Of a stretch of DNA of 64,000 nucleotides, positions 25,547 through 37,544 are shown one piece after another. The position numbers were made by a program, and so were the translations under genes. Under the pieces are notes generated by a model that was not told the origin of the DNA, ran no database searches, and was given only the letters and a program-made list of their open reading frames with translations. Each line of letters opens with the position of its first letter. Position 1 is the stretch's first letter. Source of the stretch: Diphasiastrum complanatum. Taxonomy: Eukaryota; Streptophyta; Lycopodiopsida; Lycopodiales; Lycopodiaceae. The stretch spans positions 4,626,858 to 4,690,857 of the forward strand of contig CM055106.1 of assembly GCA_029204225.1 (NCBI GenBank). The letters are read 5' to 3'.

Positions 25547-26362
25547 ATGGATTCTCAAAACAAAGCCAGTCTCATCGTAGACAAGCTTAATGGATCCAAT
25601 TACTATTTGTGAAAATTTAAGATGAAAACCTTGCTAATCGCGAACGAGTTGTGGGATGTTGTCACAGGTATTGAACTGAAGCTTGAAGATGACACAGCCG
25701 AGTCAAAATGGAAATCGAAGGATGGCTTTTGCACATATATCATATACTGAGATTGGCCACGTATCTGAAGCTCAAACTTCGAAAGAAGAATGATGATTCT
25801 CTTTAGAATCACGTTAACCAGTTTAAGAATCTCTTGCAGTAGATGGCAGCTGTTGGATCAACCATTGACTATCAAGACGCAATTATGACATTGCTTTCAA
25901 GCGTATATGAAAATTGGGTGATGATCATATCGGCACACTTAGATTTAACTCTCACTAGAGTTATCACTATGTTGTTGAAGGAAGATCATTGAAGAAGTCA
26001 AGACACCTCTTCGACTTCATCATCTCATGCTCTATATGTCAACAAAGGCTCTTAGCGATAGAAGAAGAAAAGCTCTAAGCAACTCGCATCGAATCATAAG
26101 CCGACACAGAGTCAAGAAGATGTTCGGTAAGTATTGCAAACGCACTAATCATGAGATCCATGATTGCAAGATTCTAAAAGCAAAGAACGCCAATAAGCAA
26201 CTAGATCAACAAGTGAATGCAGTCACAGTATCATCTCAATCTCCTACAATCAACATGGACGAAGGAGCATTTATGATCAAAGAACAAAAGACGAAATTTG
26301 ATAATTCTTGGTTTCTGGATTCGGAAGCTACTCATATGTCTTATAGTACAAATAAATTCGTT
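25547..26362 (+). pseudogene. Copia gag-protease remnant, plus strand
   Basis: Gag starts at ATG 25547 with the classic copia opening MDSQNKASLIVDKLNGSNYY, then FKMKTLLIANELWDVV, with a stop after NYYL. The zinc knuckle near 26130 (YCKRTNHEIHDC) has lost its first Cys. The acidic linker DEGAFMIKEQKT and the protease motif WFLDSEATHMS follow, where the active site would read DSGA. Coding stops at about 26362, where sequence of the same family continues in the opposite orientation. Confidence 0.8.
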
Positions 26363-28150
26363 CATCTTGGCAACTCTTTTTGCATAGCTTCTTTCCAAAG
26401 ATCAGAATCGGGTTGACTAAGTGCCTCTTCGACAGTCATTGGCGACAGTTGTCAGCTCTTGAACAAGGTAAGCTGCAAACTCGTCGATGTACCTAATAGG
26501 TGGTCTGTTTTGTCTTGTCGATCTTCTGGGTGATGATTGAAGTTGATAATTTTCAGCATGTTGTAGTTGCTAGACTACAACGTCATCGTCTTCAGATTCA
26601 CTATTGATAAGTTGTTCGTCGGGAGTAGATGAGCTTGGACTTTCAAAAGGAATAGTCAAATTTGAAACTTGAAAGTTCGGTGTTCCGAAAGAGTCCGAAA
26701 GTTCGACTATATGAGCTTTGCCTTTACCTTTGAGGTCAATAAATTGACCTTCGATGAAGATGATATCCCGGCTAGTGAATATCTTTGACTCAACAGGATT
26801 ATACAACTTAAAAGCTTTATCTAAAGTAGTGTAGCTAATGAAAATCGATTTGATACTCTGAAATTAGTCGCTTCTTCTTCTTGAGATCAAGCGATACATT
26901 CAAAAACTCGTAAGTTTGATAGAGAAGGTTTGGAGCCTGTCCAAACTTCATATGGTGTTTTGTTTGAGAGACCTTTAGAAGGACATATGTTTTGAATATA
27001 AGCTGCAGTTGAAACTGCTTCAGCCCATAAGGACTTCGGAAGTGTCGCACGTGTTAACATGCACTTTGTCGATTTGATTAAGGTTCTGTTTTTTCTCTCA
27101 ACAAGACCATTCGACTGAGGCAAATAGGAGATAATGTATTGTTGCTCGATGTCATTGTTGAGGCAGTACTCCTTGAATTCGATAGAGAGATTCTCCCCCA
27201 TTGTCGGATCTCAATGCTTTAATTCTTTTACCAGTTTGATTTTCTGCATGCTCTTTGAATTGTTGAAACTTGTTGAAAGCCTATGATTTCTGCTTAATGA
27301 AATAAACAGCTGTTCTTCTCAAATATTCGTCAATGAAGGTAATAAAATACTTTGCATCAAGCAACAACAAATTTTGCATTGGACCACATGTAATTGAATG
27401 AACAATGTCTAACAAATCTTTTGTTGCATGCCTATGACTTGATCTAAAGGGAATCCTAGTCTGCTTTCCAAGGATGTAGCTATGACAAAAAGGAGGTCGC
27501 CTTTGTCAGATGGATAGTCGAGATCAAGTACTAGAGATTGTTTAGACATTTATGAAACAGATGTATGATTCAAGTGTCCTAATCGATGATGCCATAATAA
27601 TGCTTTATTGACAAGAACAAAGGTTTTCAAGACTGTACTAGTATCAAAATCACAATGTGCCAATCTATATAGGTTTTCATGCCTCCTGCTGAGTACTACA
27701 AGGATCTTACTTGTCCTATCGATAATTCGGCATTGATCAGACTCAAACTCCACCATATGACCTAAATCAGTGATCCTACTTACTGATAACAGATTCGTAG
27801 AGAGTTTAGGTACATACAAAACATTTGATAGTAATTTGAATTGATCATGCTGGAATTTCAAATCTTACAATGCCTTCACCTTTGATAGCGTGAGTGTTAT
27901 CATCGCCAAGATGAACGTACTTCTTTGTATTGTAAGGTGTATAGGAGTGAAAATGTTCACGATGACTGGTCATATGTTGAGTAGCTCCAGAATCCAGAAA
28001 CCAAGAATTATCCAATAGTGTTTTCCAGTCTTTGACCATAAATGCTCCTTCATCCATGTCGATGTCAGGAGGTGCGGTGACTGCATTCGCATGTTGATCT
28101 GGTTGCTTACCGGCATTCTTCATTTCGAGAACCCTGCAATTTGACAATTC
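26363..28150 (-). pseudogene. Copia gag-pol remnant, minus strand, fused tail to tail with the 25.5 kb copy
   Basis: Reading the minus strand from 28150: Gag end and protease (DMDEGAFMVKDWKT, NSWFLDSGATQHMTSHREHF, with intact DSGA), the pre-integrase part (LLSNVLYVPKLSTNLLSVSR, WHHRLGHLNH near 27570), the integrase core end (YLPQSNGLVERKNRTLIK, TPYEVWTGSKPSLSNLRVF near 26900-27200), the SRDIIFIEGQ linker (26740), and the first part of RT (TVEEALSQPDSDLWKEAMQK near 26400). It stops abruptly at about 26365. It is the same family as the plus-strand copy it meets. Frame-shifts separate the open pieces. Confidence 0.82.
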
Positions 28151-28399
28151 TCAGAGTCATTGTTATGTGCATGATATTTGGAGATGTTTGTGTGGTGTGC
28201 ATGATATTTACTATTGAATTTGATTTATTGTTGTTGGAGACGTCGCCATTGTCCTATTGAGAAATTAAATGTTGGTTTAAAATGTTGAATTATTCATCAT
28301 AGGAGTAAGAAGCCATAGCAACAAGATTGGAATGTGACTTTACTACTTCAACATCTATGGTCGAAACCCTCATGCTCCTCCTAGTTGACCTTTTTTAAG

Positions 28400-28712
28400 T
28401 AAATGAAAGGCTCCCATGAGTAAAGATAGAAGCAATTACCTTAGGCTCATTCGTCCAATTGGCCTCCACATCCAATTGTTGTCTATTATAGTAGAAGCTA
28501 CTATATGTTTGGAGCTGAGGACGTCATATGAACAAGTCTTCTTTCACATGAATGTCAGCTACCTCTGGCTCATTCTTACAATTGGCCTCCACATCCAACC
28601 TATTATTCTCATCATCCACTTCTTTCACTTGGGTTAGCTCTTTTTCATTAATGGCTGATACTTCTTCTTTTGTAGTAGCAGCAGTAGGGTTGTTTGCAAT
28701 TGATAGGGGCAT
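28400..28712 (-). other. Acidic ORF fragment with a repeated LDVEAN motif
   Basis: The minus strand encodes MPLSIANNPTAATTKEEVSA followed by an acidic stretch, with LDVEANCKNEPEV at about 28595-28560 and LDVEANWTNEPKV at about 28475-28437. The DNA is duplicated too (TTGGCCTCCACATCCAA in both places). An in-frame stop lies between the copies. No family is recognised. Confidence 0.25.
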
Positions 28713-29463
<751 letters not shown>

Positions 29464-29859
29464 CACGCACGCGCGCTTGATATTTACTATTGAATTTGGT
29501 TGATTGATGTTGGAGACATTGGTTATGTGCTTGAAATTTTGATTGTGACATATATATTTACAAGTAAGTGCAATTTAAATTTGTTGTAGTGAATGGCTAT
29601 GATGTATTGTGAGGGTTGTACACACATTAAATTGTAAACCCATAACATCATGAGATAAAATTTGGAAGAAGGAAAATATATGCCAATATAAAGCTCAAAA
29701 TCTCATAAATTTGTCATTTACTATTGTTACAAAGGCTTAACATAGAAGACAATCTTAAACTCATAAAAAAAAAATTCCTAACGCCAAACACATGGCATCC
29801 ATGAAGTCTAGACTCTAAGTCCTCATGACATAGCCAGACCCTAAAGCGTAAGTCCTACA

Positions 29860-30720
29860 ACATCATCCATGGCTAGCCTGGGAGTTGTTGTTGTTGTTCA
29901 GCCAGAATAATTCAACCACTTGAATCGTGTACATTATCATCAAGGCAATTTGCTCTTGGCTGGCAGCTTGGGTTCCTACAATTCGCTCTTGTGTTGCCAA
30001 TGCTTTTTCTTGCCACAAGTCTCTTGTATGTTGGTTGTCCCTTTGAAGTTTTATTTTTGCTTGCTCAATTTTGAAGTAACCCTCGCTGAAAGACTTGGCA
30101 ATTCCCACCAAGTCGAAACTTTTTCAATTCTCTCGTCCACCAACTTTCCTAAGACTCCTTCCAAGTTGCATGTTTGAGTCTTGGGCAAATCCACCTGCAC
30201 TTCGTCAACACCAACAAGAGGAGAGCCTCTCACTGGTAAAGCACATGAATCATGATTGGTTGGATTTCCTCCTTGCTCATCATCAAAACGCCAGTTGCCA
30301 CGAGAAGTACTATTGAATGTGACATTGTGGGGTTTCACTATCAACATCCACAAGCACTACGTTCTCACCTTGGTCCAGTCCGTTGGGAATGCCATGTGTT
30401 TTAGAAAACGCTCTTGCTAGCAACTCTACCATGGCATCGCCGAATGGCCAAATAGTTGGCACCAATATTGTTTTAGATTACAATGCCTTCATGAAATTCT
30501 TGCTTCAACTTTTTCACCTTTGCCTTGCACTGAGAAGGCGTTCACAGTTTTTCATGGGGCTGGGACTCTTATACAAGTCGCTTTCAAACAATGCTTTGAC
30601 CTCAAATTGGCAAATTCCAAGTCTCACCATTTTTTTTCATACAGCTCAATAATCTTGAATGTCTCTTGTGCAATCCAGTACTCTCAATTGTTCTTCTCAG
30701 TGTTGGCATAACTCATCTTT
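29860..30720 (-). pseudogene. Decayed trihelix / Myb-SANT-like DNA-binding protein
   Basis: The minus strand, read across several frames, shows trihelix-type pieces. One is a QCKAKVKKLKQEFHEG stretch near 30530, which fits the third-helix pattern QC(K/R)xKxKxLK. Another is TIWPFGDAMVELLAR near 30450, the usual W/F-FD-x-hinge. Downstream are DLPKTQTCNLEGVLGKLVDE and a long charged helix (KIKLQRDNQHTRDLWQEKAL). Stops and at least two shifts break it. Such proteins occur both as host regulators and as the second gene of PIF/Harbinger transposons. No DDE transposase was seen nearby. Confidence 0.4.
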
Positions 30721-31161
30721 GATGCCTAGTACATTCAACAAATTCATCTTGCTGAGAGTTGACTTCAGCAGCCGGTGGCATTGGTGGAGCATTCAATAAT
30801 GACGTCATGCTAACAATAAAACTCATTATGCCCTCTATACTTAACAAGAGAAATAATTTATTGTAAACTAATGCAAGAAAGTAATTGCTAAAACAATTCA
30901 TTCAATGTCTAAGAAACGAGAATAGTATTGGAAAAAAAATAGAGCAAAGAGCTATTCTTTAAGCGATAGAATTGCAATATGTCGTTAGAGAAAGCTCAAA
31001 CACCTTCACAATGCAAAAATCAGCAAGACATTTGATGAAAATGGTATAAGAACAAAGCTTTTAACATTGAGAAATAAGCAACAACTTGACCAATTATTGG
31101 AGCAAGATTTTGTTTTGAGATGTTAAAGTTGTTTGTGGGTGTTTGCCTATGCAAAAAACAT
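30721..31161. other. Anonymous AT-rich sequence
   Basis: Nothing recognisable apart from short chance ORFs. Confidence 0.4.
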
Positions 31162-31686
31162 AGTTTTGGGAATTGAATTGTAAGCTATTTGTGTCTATGG
31201 ATAGTAGTGATAAAAATTAAATTTACGTTCTACTGATCAGATTACCAAGTACCATTAAGTTATGGATTGGATCAAGTAGGAGTAAAGCTCTAATCTTAAC
31301 ACTGTAGCCAAAGATGTTTGTATAAGTTGATCTAATCTTGGTAGGAGTACTAAGATCTGTTGTAGGTTGACTGAGTTGAAGAAAATTTGTTATTAAAAGT
31401 TTGATGGTTGGAAAACTTGAGGATGTGGAACTATTCACTTCAGAGATTTCCTAGATATGTTATTTACTCATGAGGTAGAGTTCTTTTGTAGTTGAGTTGC
31501 AAGATTCTCAATGAGTCATGCGGGTAACATATGGGGATTATGGAAGAATCTACCAGATTATAGCCTATGTTTATGTATTGGAACATAGTGGAATATTTTG
31601 CTTATGTACATCTCAATCTTGTGGATTTACTATGTGTTTCTTATGTACTGAGTTTATATCATATATAGAAACTAGTCATTGAGCAC
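31162..31686 (+). repeat. Dispersed repeat, copy 1 (second copy at 49432-49957)
   Basis: About 525 bp from AGTTTTGGGAATTGAATTG to GAAACTAGTCATTGAGCA, nearly the same as 49432-49957, with only scattered substitutions and in the same orientation. All frames contain stops except a 71-codon minus-strand frame present in both copies. That shared ORF reflects DNA identity and need not be coding. The flanks differ. Confidence 0.8.
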
Positions 31687-34600
31687 ACACATATGAACAA
31701 GTAATGTTCAAAATAGTTACTTGCAGCTTAATGATTCTTTATGTGGAAAGGATGATTCATTAACTTAGTGATGGTCTAGAAGAGGATCTAAATGTGGTGT
31801 TGTTTTGGAATAAGTTTCAGGATAAACGAATTTGGCACCTAGACATTTGAGATTTTTGAATCATTAGCAATTGACTGGAGTAGTTGGATTACTCATGATT
31901 AAAAGTTAATTGGTTGGATAAGTAGTGTGAAGAGAATTCACCAGGAACTGTTTTGCTTTAATCTATATTGCTTATAAGACACATGCTTTGTGAGTCATTG
32001 GGATTCGTCAATAAAAGTTATGCGCACAGAATATAGGAAATTCTTCAGAAAAAAAAATTCTCGAATGGAAAATTGACTTTAAGTTATTGACTATATCCCA
32101 ATGAGCTCATATTGGATGACAGAGTTTAACAAATATCAAGAATAACTACTGAGTTCAGTTGAAATTCAACAAAATTTTGTAAATCTCTAGATTTTGTCCT
32201 AAAGGATTGTATAATATTTATGTAATTGAAGATGGATGCTAAAATGATTTTGGTATGTCTTTTGTCTTTAATTACCTGATTGATCACAGAATTGGAAAAC
32301 TCATAATTTTGTTAAGAATTAGGTTGAAAGAATATTCTTGAAATCTAGTAATCTTCGATGAGAGAAAAGATTTTTAGAATGATTCTTATATTTCTTGAGT
32401 GGTATGTTGTACATACACTCCAATATCTTTTAATGATTAAGTATGGTTTTGGAATCCTGTGAATTATGATTGACGAATCATAAGATTCTAAACATTTACG
32501 ATGGATAAATTTCTCTACTCCAATGCCTAGGTGAGAATGTATGTATCTCATAGACATTCTCATAAAGGTAATTTATTTTTACATATGAGGAATTTTCTTA
32601 CCTTAGTGGATGAAGGTCTACTACATATTGTGGTCTATAGATGCTTGTGTGCGATTTTCAGCCTAGATCTCCGGTTAATTGGGAGATTGACAAATCTATC
32701 GAGATTGAATGGTCGTTATTTTTTTTCAATCGAGTTGATTTCATCCAATCGTGTTCTTTGAACCAAGCATCTAAAATTGTAGAGTACAATAAAAAATTTC
32801 AATAGATGGTCCTAGTATTCAATTATGGAAAAATATATCTTGTACAAAGCTATTTATATGGCTTACGTCCTCAATATCAGAGCATTGTAGAAAGTTATCT
32901 GCAAACTACTTATCTATAGTTTAGTTTTCAAGTAACAGAAGTAATGGAATGTGGAATGTTAACGAGAACTTTTGCAAACCAGTTGGATGAGCAAAGCAAC
33001 GAAAAAGTCATATTTTGGATCTAGAAATAGTTGTAGACAACAAAAGCCCTATTCGAAACAAAGCGGATCAAGGTTCATTTGAAGATGCAGACTCTGATCA
33101 AAGAGATGATATTGTCAAAGAAAACAATGGTCTCATCCTTGGCAATCGGATCAATTTGGCTGTTGGTGGAGGGTTTGCGGAGATTGAGGCAACCCTAACC
33201 CTAGTTAATAAGTGAGAGGAATTTGGCACCCTACATGTGTAAGTCCAGCCCGATGATCACATAGTTATTTGATTAATTACAAATTAATAAAAGGAGTTTA
33301 GGCCATTTTGCGGGACTTTTAATGTCGCAGAGCCTAAATGTCAAGTTAGTGAATAAAGTTGGGGTTCCCGCCAAAACTGGTTTATAATTCAGATTCAGGT
33401 TGGTTCTTTCCAATTTTTGAATTGAGTTCCCTCCATTTTTGGAACTTAGGTTAGAATTGGCTACTATAAATGTGCAAACATGAGTTTGTAAAACACGTTT
33501 CATTTTCATTTCTAATACGAGCAGGTTGGCCCTCTTATGGAATGGATGTGGAATGTCCTTGCTCTCTATCACTTTTCCTCCATCTCTCATGCTTTCTAAT
33601 TTGTGATTGCTAATTGTTGGATTTGATTATTGGTGGATTTGCTAATTCTTATGCTTTTTGTGAGAGAGAAAGGGAGAGAGAGAAGGGTAAGCTATCATCT
33701 TTGTGGATTTAGTGTTAATGGTTGTGGGTTAATGCTAGAGTTAATGGATCTTAGTGTTAATTGTGGATCATCGATGCATGCTGGATTTTGATTTATGCTA
33801 TTGCTCTCATGGGATCGAACCTCCGCATGACATCTAACCTCGTCTCCTTGATGCTTGTGTGCTTGGATCTAGGGTTGAGGAGAGGGTAGGAAATAGCCCC
33901 ACAATAGCTGTGAGGAGAAGTAGGTTTACACAATCGAAAATCTAGAGACATGAAACCTTTGGGATTAATAGGTTTTCCACATGGAGAATTGGTCAATAGC
34001 CAAGTGCAGAACTTGTGTCAAGAACCTAATATGTAATATCAAAATGATGGTGTTGACTGCCAATTTAGTGATCAAGTTAATGTTGCATACGATTTCACCT
34101 ACATCAATGTGTTAACTTGATCAATGGACAAACAACTATGGGTCATCAAGTTAATGAGATTGTTATGTTAAAGGAAAGACAATCAAGGCATTTACCAATC
34201 TTTTAAAATGAGGACTATTCGGCACTGACATTCCATGATTTGGATTAATGGAGTGGCTGTCTTAGAAATCCAATCTTTGAATCATTTCAATTTGGTTTGG
34301 GAGCTCTCTATTTTTATTATTGACAATGATTCAATGGAGTATGTGGTATTTAATATGGATACTGTTAGAAATGAAGAGATTTCATTATTCCATAGAGATC
34401 CTACTCGTATCAATATTCTAGATTATTGTTCGATGCCTCATGGATCCAATTCATAAGAGCTTAAAGTGGCTTCTATTGGAAAATCTTATTCCTATGGATT
34501 CTCTAGAACTCAACTACCAATATCTAATTCACGCGCATATTCAGAATGCATAGATGTGAATAATGATTGGGAAATTTTGTCAATCAACCAACACTCTGTA

Positions 34601-35919
34601 GGAAGTTGGTTTTACACTGATATGCCATCAATTTGTAGCAGTTTCTTTGGAGAGCTTTACATTGCTCAGTAGATTCAAATGTGATTAATCTTCTATTGGG
34701 TAACATCAAAATTGATTCTCTATTGTGGGAGGACCAAAATAGTGGAATTTGTCATTTCCATAATTCAACCTTGGGGTACATATATGTTCGCTCGAATCAG
34801 TATTTCAAGCATATTCATGGCCAATTATGGTTACCAAATATTTGAAAGGAAATCTTATTTAAGGTCCAAACTAGCAGAATCAGAATTTAATTGTAATGCA
34901 CAAATCCGTGAAACACATTCAATGGGTCTGATTTGTGTTGGTCAAATTTGAAGAAAAATTTATTCAGATTTAAATAATCATATTTTTGATAACATTATGT
35001 TCAAAGATCTACCTCATCATGCATCCAAATGACATTCCTAATGCCAACTATCTCACATGGAAAATTCATTTACAAACAACAAATCATAATGAAACAATTG
35101 TAATTTTCTTCATCAAATTGGTCAAACATCATGGATTGCCAACTATGACAGAAGAGCATGATGTAATGCAAAAACATGAATCCAAGGAATTGGATAAAGC
35201 ATCCAAGTTGGTATGATGTCGAGGAAGCAGACAAAAGAGAATATTGCAATGATACACTCTGTCCAATCCATGCAAATTGGTTGCCAAAAAGCAATATGGT
35301 GCTTCATCAATCTCTTCTTCGACCATCATTTTTTTCTTCATGGGAACATGGGTTGTAGACAAAAGCTCATAAATGGATTCAAGTCGACAACTTTGGATCT
35401 ACAATGATACAAGAAGTTTTGGACATGACTGTGCGCGATAAGAACAAAAATCATTGAGTGGCACACCTACTCTGTTGGAGTCCTACCCAAGTGTGCTTTT
35501 TTTTTCTTTTTCTTTTCTCCAACATGTAGTACTTATGGCCATGTATTAGTGACTAGTGGACCCAATCTTATTCCTTGCAATCTTGATCAATGTTGGACCA
35601 AATGCAATATCTAGAAAAGAGTATTGAGCATACTAGATCCAAAAAAGAGGGCCCAAAAGCATATCTCAACTTCATAATTAGAAAGGGGTTGTCATTTTTG
35701 GATACTCTGACACCCTTGATGACACATCTAATGAATTATTTTTAGATATGTGTAACCTGTTATGTATACGTGTACATTTGCAAATATACATATTTGCGAA
35801 AGTTGCCTTTAGAGGTGGTGTAAACTATGCATAAAATTCAAAGAAAAAGTTTAGAAGTGTCTAGGAAAGGTGCATTACAACAAGGGTAATAAAGGGGTAC
35901 AATAACCAAGGCATGACAT

Positions 35920-35921
<2 letters not shown>
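31687..35921. other. Anonymous AT-rich intergenic sequence
   Basis: No conserved protein segment, terminal repeat or exon chain could be identified. The ORFs at 33015, 33273, 34235 and 34466-35400 show no family pattern. Confidence 0.4.

Positions 35922-35995
<74 letters not shown>
35922..35995 (+). repeat. (GA)n microsatellite, about 36 units
   Basis: Uninterrupted GA tract. The reading frames over it on both strands are artefacts. Confidence 0.98.
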
Positions 35996-37290
35996 ATAAG
36001 CATGACCCACGTGACCCAAGAGAGTGACACGTGACAATAACACACACACACCCACTTTATCCCTCTTTCTTATCTTCCAAATGACAATGTCTCTAGAACA
36101 TTCCAAAGGTTCTAGGGCAATAATGTTTTAGGATGGTTGAGATAGACAACATTAGGGCACCACGTGTGGCCCAATCTAAACTTTTGAAACTTGTTTTCTC
36201 CATCATTGTGATAAGATTCATCTTTTAGGATGCAAGAGAAATTATGGCCCTTTAAAAAGAAATCTGGGGAGCAAACCTTTGCAGGCTACATTAGGAAGCT
36301 ATCACATGTCGTAGGATACCACATATGATTGTACATATGTATGTAGTATATGGCATGTAATATTATGTACTCATTGCCTCTACGAAGACTCAACATATTT
36401 ATAGTTAAGTACGTGTCACCCCTACCCCTAGTGCAATGGGCTTGAATTACTCCATCTTGATTGGTGGAAGCCACTTCAAATGGCCTCTGCATTTCACAAG
36501 GACTGGGAGTTGTCCTGAGGTGGCATTGAAAAGTACCAGCAAGAGGAATATCCCAGCCATGTTGAGCAGCCCTAGGGCCACTAATGCGCCCTTTCTCTCC
36601 GCTTCAATAAAAAACAAAATTGTCTTTCACGAGGAATGACTTAGTCTCTTAAATTGCGGACGAATGGCATATTTTGAAATGGACCTTGAATGTAAATGTA
36701 CACTGCATTACTTAAGTTCACATGCCAAAATAAATATATTTCACATTACCATATAAGTATATTGCAGTAGATCATATACATAATTTTGCAGCTAAACTTC
36801 AATTTTCTCTTTGCATACATGATTAAGCAACTAGTGGTTGTTACATACAAGCAGGCAATGTCATTTACAAAGGTAAGCTCGTTATATGTCATTACACAGT
36901 GGTTGAGATTCTAACCTGCACCTTTTCTATGGCAATCAACCACTCTACGGATACACCCCACTATGATGGACTAAACTGCGACTACTTAGGAAGTGCACCG
37001 CAGACTCTCCCTGCACCATGTCAGGGAGTGCATCAGCGGCTCACAAAGCAAGAAAATTTTTTGTTGAAGGAGCACAATGGTGAGGATTGCAGCATTGCAC
37101 ATGGTGCATGGAGCGCACAATCCCTAATGAGAGCCGACTAAACTTGATATTTAATAATGATGTGCAAATGTTTTGACACTAGTTTTGTGTTAATTGTGTT
37201 CAAATTCAATGTTGAATGTATTATTTGGATGAGGATTATGGAGGAATGGAGGATATAGCATTTGCCATTGAGGATGAGGACGAGTGGCAG
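35996..37290. other. Intergenic region upstream of the TolB-like gene
   Basis: No gene is recognised. Short frames at 36286-36650 on both strands show no family features. The right-hand part probably contains the promoter of the gene at 37545, but no convincing core promoter motif can be singled out. Confidence 0.35.
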
Positions 37291-37299
37291 CAATAATAA

Positions 37300-37395
37300 T
37301 AAATAGTAGGAGAGGAGGAGCGAGGAGGAGGGAGAGGATAAGGGAGGAGGACAGGAGGGAGGGAGGAGGGAGGAGGGAGGAGGGAGGAGGAGATG
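37300..37395 (+). repeat. GGA-rich tract in the leader of the TolB-like gene
   Basis: Purine tract made of GAGGAGG/GGGAGGA units, likely in the 5' UTR or proximal promoter, 150-245 bp before the start codon. Confidence 0.7.
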
Positions 37396-37544
37396 CTTTG
37401 AGGCTTGAGGCAAGGTATGCAGTGTGGCAGCCAACACACAAAAGCAGTGCTGTGGGAGGAAAAGGCAGAAGAAGTGTCACCCAGCTGAGCCCACTTCAGT
37501 TGCAACAGTAGCTGCTAGTGTCTGGTAGAAAGAAGGGAGAAGAG

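Noticed and set aside
31223-31438. 71-codon minus-strand ORF present at both 31.2 kb and 49.5 kb
   Set aside because: It is shared because the DNA repeat is shared. The protein has no domain pattern.
36286-36650. Short frames on both strands upstream of the TolB-like gene, including a minus-strand hydrophobic start (MAGIFLLLVLF)
   Set aside because: Too short, no family match, and no conserved partner exon was seen.
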